Source: Amedibacterium intestinale (GTDB taxonomy: Bacteria > Bacillota_I > Bacilli_A > Erysipelotrichales > Erysipelotrichaceae). Taken from it: a stretch of 64,000 nt of DNA. The position numbers were made by a program, and so were the translations under genes. The notes under the pieces were generated by a model. That model did no database searches and was not told the origin of the DNA. It was given only the letters and a program-made list of their open reading frames with translations. Below, one piece after another: positions 60,006-64,000 of the stretch (positions within the stretch are counted from its first letter, which is position 1; the number at the start of each line of letters is the position of its first letter). The stretch spans positions 682,001-746,000 of the forward strand of contig NZ_AP019711.1 of the NCBI RefSeq assembly GCF_010537335.1, written 5' to 3'.

Positions 60006-61032
60006 AAAGTATTTCTCCTTTTTCTTTCCCATATTTTAAATATGTATTATATAATTCATTTCCACATTGTTTTTGTATATCGGCATATACATGTTTACTT
60101 TTTTCTCTAATTTCATTAATCAGATCATCTGTTAAAGGCAACATTCTGGTTCCACTTTCTTCAATGATCTTCAATCTGTTTTCAACTCGTTTATCTGCCT
60201 GTTTGCGCGCATGATTTCTTGCGAGAAGTGCTGCTTCATCAAAAATTTGTTTCTGTTCAACTGTCAAAGAATCGTAAAAACTGTTGCTTGTTATTAAACT
60301 AAGTAAATGCGGCACATGATTTGTTTCTGCAACATAATCCTGCTGCTCATATACCTTTGCGGAAACAATGACTTCATATGGATTTTCCTGTGCATCAATG
60401 GTTCCCTGCTGCAAGCCAATATATACTTCCGACATTGTCATGGGTGTAGGGTTGGCGCCTATCGCCTTCCAAAAAGCAATGTGATTGGAATTTTCCATCG
60501 TTCGTATTTTCAACCCCTTAAAATCATTTATAGAAGAAATTTTCTTATTGGTTGTCATAACACGAAAGTTTTGATCTGCCAAAGCCATAAGATGAAACCC
60601 TCCATCTTTATATACATCAGAAATCTGACTGTAAAAATCTTCATCATCCAAAACTTTACGCAGCGATGAAATATCTGTATAGGCAACAGGCAGATCAAAC
60701 ACAGCAAGTTTCGGCATAAAATTTACCTGTGGAGCACTGCTTTGTACAACAAAGGCAATATCATCGTTTTTACAGCTTTCTAAAAGCTCTCGATCTCCTC
60801 CTAATACCCCATTGTCATACACCTTCATCTGTATTTTGCCTTCACTAAGGCGAATCACTTCCTGTGCAAATTTCTCAGCAAATAATCCTGTTACAGTATC
60901 ACTTGGAGAATCCGTTGCGATAATGATTGGATAGGTTTGAGAAGAAGCAGCAAGATCCTGCTTTTTTGTTTGACATCCAAAACAGGAAAGAAGCATAGCT
61001 GCAAGCATCATATATGTATATCTTTTTTTCAT
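59986..61032 (-). CDS. TRAP transporter substrate-binding lipoprotein DctP
   Basis: 348 residues with lipoprotein signal MKKRYTYMMLAAMLLSCFGC and the DctP fold: LFAEKFAQEVIRLSEGKIQMKVYDNGVLGGDRELLESC, DFKGLKIRTMENSNHIAFWKAIGANPTPMTMSEVYIGLQQGTIDAQENPYEVI, where the Arg in KIRTM is the usual carboxylate anchor. The ligand is therefore probably an organic acid. It lies between dctM and aroD. Confidence 0.93.
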   Translation of the reverse strand: MKKRYTYMMLAAMLLSCFGCQTKKQDLAASSQTYPIIIATDSPSDTVTGLFAEKFAQEVIRLSEGKIQMKVYDNGVLGGDRELLESCKNDDIAFVVQSSAPQVNFMPKLAVFDLPVAYTDISSLRKVLDDEDFYSQISDVYKDGGFHLMALADQNFRVMTTNKKISSINDFKGLKIRTMENSNHIAFWKAIGANPTPMTMSEVYIGLQQGTIDAQENPYEVIVSAKVYEQQDYVAETNHVPHLLSLITSNSFYDSLTVEQKQIFDEAALLARNHARKQADKRVENRLKIIEESGTRMLPLTDDLINEIREKSKHVYADIQKQCGNELYNTYLKYGKEKGEILYEYSNN

Positions 61033-61035
61033 ACA

Positions 61036-62331
61036 CTAACCTCCTGCCAGCAACAAGGATATTTGCGGCACCAAAGCAAGAATAAGCAAAGCAACCAGGA
61101 AAATAAGAACTAATGGCAATGCTTTTCTTGCGATTTTAAATACTTCTATATCGGTTAATGAACTCGCTACAAAAAGGTTTATACCGATTGGAGGAGTAAC
61201 AAAACCAATTGCCAGATTCACTACCATAATAATACCAAAATGTATTGGATTTATCCCCGCTCCCTGTGCAATCGGAAGCAAAATAGGAGTTAATATCAAA
61301 ATTGCCGGGCTTGTATCCATGACCATGCCTACTGCCAGTAAAATTACATTCATAATTAGTAAGATGGAAAGTTTCGTATGAAAGTTTGACAAGATAAATT
61401 CTCCTGCCTGCTGTGGAATTTGCAGCAAGGTAAGAACTCTTGAAAACGCAACAGCAGATGCAAGAATAAATAGCAATGGTGCAAAGGTACGTATACTTTC
61501 TACCAGAATTGCTTTCATATCTTTTAGTTTCAATGTTTTGTATATGAAAACAGAAATAAACAATGCATAAAAAACGGATATTACAGCTGCTTCTGTTGGA
61601 GAGGCAATACCTGAATAAATACACCCAAGAATAATAAACGGTGTTAACAATGCCCAAAAGCTATCTAAGAATACTTTTTTAAACCCTTTTTGGTGCAAGA
61701 TACTAATCTTCGCATGGATTTTCTCTTTATCTTCTCCATAACGTTTACAATACCATAAAGAATACAAAATCAATAACAAGGCAATAAAGATACCTGGCAA
61801 AATACCTGCCATAAACATATCGCCAACACTTGTTCCACTAGCCATACCATATAAAATAAAGGGAATACTTGGCGGTATAATGACCCCTAGCCCTCCAGCA
61901 ACAGCAACAAGAGCTGTTATGAAAGTTTTATCATATCCCATCGATACCAGCATAGGAATCGTCATGCTTCCAACTGCGGCTACCGTAGCTGGAGCACTTC
62001 CAGAAATTGCCCCATAAAATAAACAGGTAATAATAACTGCACATGGCATGCCTGCCAATCGATTTCCTAAAAAGTAAGCAAAAATATCAAATAAACGTTT
62101 GGAAACACCGCCTCTTGCCATCAAGATTCCTGATAAAACAAACATAGGAATTGCCAGTAATGGAAAAGAGTCAATTCCTCCAAGCATAGAGCGAATGATG
62201 TATTCTCCTTTTACTGGAAAATTTGGATCCAGTAAAGAAGGCAATAAAGAACTGATACTTAAACCTGCAGAAATCGGTACAGAAAGAAGAAGCAAAACAA
62301 CAAACAAAAGCATGATCCATAAAGCCATCAT
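61036..62331 (-). CDS. TRAP transporter large permease DctM
   Basis: 431 residues, about twelve membrane segments. Family texts are FPLLAIPMFVLSGILMARGGVSKRLFDI, GAISGSAPATVAAVGSMTIPMLVSMGYDKTFITALVAVAGGLGVIIPPSIPFILYG and GAGINPIHFGIIMVVNLAIGFVTPPIGINLFVASSL. Overlaps dctQ by four bases and precedes dctP by three bases. Confidence 0.95.
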   Translation of the reverse strand: MMALWIMLLFVVLLLLSVPISAGLSISSLLPSLLDPNFPVKGEYIIRSMLGGIDSFPLLAIPMFVLSGILMARGGVSKRLFDIFAYFLGNRLAGMPCAVIITCLFYGAISGSAPATVAAVGSMTIPMLVSMGYDKTFITALVAVAGGLGVIIPPSIPFILYGMASGTSVGDMFMAGILPGIFIALLLILYSLWYCKRYGEDKEKIHAKISILHQKGFKKVFLDSFWALLTPFIILGCIYSGIASPTEAAVISVFYALFISVFIYKTLKLKDMKAILVESIRTFAPLLFILASAVAFSRVLTLLQIPQQAGEFILSNFHTKLSILLIMNVILLAVGMVMDTSPAILILTPILLPIAQGAGINPIHFGIIMVVNLAIGFVTPPIGINLFVASSLTDIEVFKIARKALPLVLIFLVALLILALVPQISLLLAGG

Positions 62332-62837
62332 TGTACTTTCTCCTTTCTTCTTTGTATGAAAATATGCAGAATATTAGAAATATCCAGTAAAATTTGCTGA
62401 AAAGCACGAATAGATGCAAGTACAAAGCCAGCAAGCGGTGCACTTTGTACGAAATACATCGGTAAATGACATGCAGGACTTACCTGCCCACTTTCTATAC
62501 TGTCCAGCAAATAGAAAACGGCATAGTAAGATAAAGTGATAAAAAGCAGAAATAAAATAAGATTTAAAAGCAGTTGAAATACGACGTATATATTTTTTGG
62601 AAACAACTTGATGATTTGATCAATTTTAATCGAAATCCATTTTTTTATACAATAGCTAATGCTTATAAAAGCAGACCAGATAAATAAATATCTTGTGATT
62701 TCTTCTGACCAGCTCAAAGAAAAATTAAGAAGATAACGACAGAAAACCTGAACTCCCATAACAAGTGTCATGCAGGACAAAAATAGAACTAACAGAGTTT
62801 CTTCCAAATTTTCATCTAACCAGTGAAAAAACTTCAT
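62328..62837 (-). CDS. TRAP transporter small permease DctQ
   Basis: 169 residues with four membrane segments. Texts LLVLFLSCMTLVMGVQVFCRYLLNFSLSWSEEITRYLFIWSAFI and SPACHLPMYFVQSAPLAGFVLASIRAFQ are typical. First gene of dctQ-dctM-dctP-aroD, transcribed from a TTGTAA/TATACT promoter just upstream. Confidence 0.93.
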   Translation of the reverse strand: MKFFHWLDENLEETLLVLFLSCMTLVMGVQVFCRYLLNFSLSWSEEITRYLFIWSAFISISYCIKKWISIKIDQIIKLFPKNIYVVFQLLLNLILFLLFITLSYYAVFYLLDSIESGQVSPACHLPMYFVQSAPLAGFVLASIRAFQQILLDISNILHIFIQRRKEKVQ

Positions 62838-62860
62838 AACCTTCCTCCTCGTACTGTATC

Positions 62861-62889
62861 AGTATATAGAAATTTTAATATCCTTACAA
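62861..62889 (-). promoter_or_regulatory. Promoter of TRAP-aroD operon
   Basis: Minus strand: -35 TTGTAA (62884-62889) and -10 TATACT (62861-62866) with exactly 17 bases between. An AGGAGGAAGG ribosome site follows before dctQ. Confidence 0.7.
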
Positions 62890-62892
62890 GTT

Positions 62893-64000
62893 TTAAACTT
62901 TTTCAATGAGTTTATTAAAACGCATATTAACAAATATTGCCAAAATAACACCCAAACCTGTAATAACGATATTCAATATCACAACACCTAAAGGACCACT
63001 TCCAGCACTTACTACAGAAGCTAAAGATAAGATTAGATAATTCGCTAAAGAAGAAGCAATCATAATAATACTTGTGATCGTTCCTTTGATTTGCGGGAAT
63101 AAGTCATTTACAGTTGCGGTTGCAAGCTGCAGCACTCCTCCAGCTGCAAAAAATCCCATTAAGAATCCTACGACTTGACACATAAGAGGTGTTTGTACAA
63201 AATACACTGCAACTAATGATAATAATGCACATAATGGATAGACTGCAAGAAAGCGTACCTGCTTGATCTTTTTAACTAAGACTGCAGTAAGCAATACAGC
63301 TAAAATTGTACCTGTAGCATAGTATGTCTGAATGGTTTGCGGATTTGTCATTCCAGCCATTTTTCCCAATTCCTGATTACAGTTTAACCATAACTGGAAA
63401 GTTGATGTACAAGTGAACCCAATCAAGATCAATGCAATGCTTTCTGGAGTAAATTTAGCGTGTTTTAATTTTTCAAAGAAACCTTCTTCTTTTCCTTCTT
63501 CTTTTTCATCTTTTGGAAGTGGAAGTTTTACAACAAGCACACCGATAATCGCAATGCATACAGCCATCAAAATAAACAAAGTTCTAAATGACATATTGTT
63601 GTCCGCAACAAATAAAATCATATATGGCAGCACAAGCTGTCCCAAAGAAATTCCTAATTTCGTACACAAAGTAGCTAGTCCGCTGTTTGGCTTTAAAATT
63701 TCAACACAAGCAGGAATAACCCCTGTATCTAAGAATGAGTTTGCAGCTCCTCCAATGATTGCGGCAATATATGCCAAATACATATTTGGTGCATAAACAA
63801 CTCCTACAAAATATACTGCATAAGATAGGATTCCTATAAGAGTTGATATTCTTCTTCCCAGCTTATCGGATAAAGGACCAGAGAAAGGAAGTGTAATCAA
63901 ACGTCCCAGCCCCATTGCGGCAATTACTAATAAAACCTGTTCTGCACTACAGTTCCACTGAATTGCTAAATCTGCTTTATATTGGCTTAGAATGGATGCC
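62893..64000 (-). CDS. MFS transporter, 5' end beyond window
   Basis: The frame is open to the right edge: from 63999 it reads ASILSQYKADLAIQWNCSAEQVLLVIAAMGLGRLITLPFSGPLSDKLGRRISTLIG, so the ATG at 63915 is internal and the true start lies outside. The GPLSDKLGRR loop is the MFS motif between segments two and three. At least ten membrane segments are present, with a central acidic loop (LPKDEKEEGKEEG). Adjacent to the TRAP-aroD operon; a related organic-acid substrate is possible but unproven. Confidence 0.85.
   Translation of the reverse strand, partial: ASILSQYKADLAIQWNCSAEQVLLVIAAMGLGRLITLPFSGPLSDKLGRRISTLIGILSYAVYFVGVVYAPNMYLAYIAAIIGGAANSFLDTGVIPACVEILKPNSGLATLCTKLGISLGQLVLPYMILFVADNNMSFRTLFILMAVCIAIIGVLVVKLPLPKDEKEEGKEEGFFEKLKHAKFTPESIALILIGFTCTSTFQLWLNCNQELGKMAGMTNPQTIQTYYATGTILAVLLTAVLVKKIKQVRFLAVYPLCALLSLVAVYFVQTPLMCQVVGFLMGFFAAGGVLQLATATVNDLFPQIKGTITSIIMIASSLANYLILSLASVVSAGSGPLGVVILNIVITGLGVILAIFVNMRFNKLIEKV

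Noticed and set aside
1-64000. CRISPR array, rRNA or tRNA genes
   Set aside because: No regularly spaced repeats or recognisable rRNA/tRNA sequence was seen; T-box motifs resemble tRNA acceptor complements but are leader elements.

Overview
The window comes from a low-GC, endospore-forming Firmicute. Gene content (spo0A, spoIVB, spoIIIAH), low GC, T-box leaders and the tlyA-recN junction without an argR/ahrC gene fit the Erysipelotrichia (Clostridium innocuum / Eubacterium dolichum-like gut bacteria). The taxonomic placement is inference; the Firmicute and sporulation assignment rests on recognisable proteins. No rRNA, tRNA or CRISPR array was found.

Layout. (1) 1-12.7 kb is a conserved core block read leftwards: asp23/yqhY, a 5'-nucleotidase, nusB, xseA, xseB, ispA, dxs, tlyA, recN, spoIVB, spo0A and a left-truncated Y-family polymerase. 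A rightward membrane-protein gene sits between spoIVB and spo0A, and Spo0A boxes lie upstream of spo0A. (2) 12.8-23 kb carries transport and stress functions: a TetR-controlled ABC transporter whose permease has an in-frame stop, a phospholipase-C-like protein with a UMF1-type MFS protein, a Bce-type peptide-sensing module (kinase, regulator, ATPase, permease) and a TVP38 membrane protein. (3) 23-27.7 kb has spoIIIAH, a small-alarmone-synthetase-like protein with a long C-terminal extension, ribF, truB and an alpha/beta hydrolase. (4) 27.8-41.6 kb holds three full insertion sequences among housekeeping genes (ttcA-like, HD-domain protein, probable 6S RNA, aspS-hisS with a His T-box, yebC). Two are identical 1,976-bp IS1634-like elements with target duplications of 89 and 218 bp; one is a 1,649-bp IS1182-family element inside a bidirectional terminator hairpin. 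(5) 41.6-53.2 kb has a methyltransferase with a leader peptide and stem-loop, an ECF sigma/anti-sigma pair, a LysR/aldo-keto reductase locus, leuS with a Leu T-box, and a five-gene operon of small enzymes containing a nudix gene with an in-frame stop. (6) 53.2-56.8 kb is an AT-rich accessory stretch with a 190-bp MITE-like element whose ends match the IS1182-family element, plus orphan membrane, secreted and lipoprotein genes. (7) 56.9-64 kb carries NfnAB, an operon of a TRAP transporter plus type I dehydroquinate dehydratase (aroD), and a partial MFS transporter.

Themes. The mobile elements insert with little damage: the IS1634-like copies duplicate enough target to leave the neighbouring gene or promoter intact, and the IS1182-family element and its MITE land in perfect palindromes and duplicate the whole hairpin. 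The IS1182-family element also shows an inverted repeat that would hide the transposase ribosome-binding site in read-through RNA only, and a transposase stop codon completed by target DNA. Other points for follow-up are the leader peptide/stem-loop ahead of the methyltransferase, the two in-frame ochre codons, the extended alarmone-synthetase-like protein, and the Cys/His-rich tail on HisRS.
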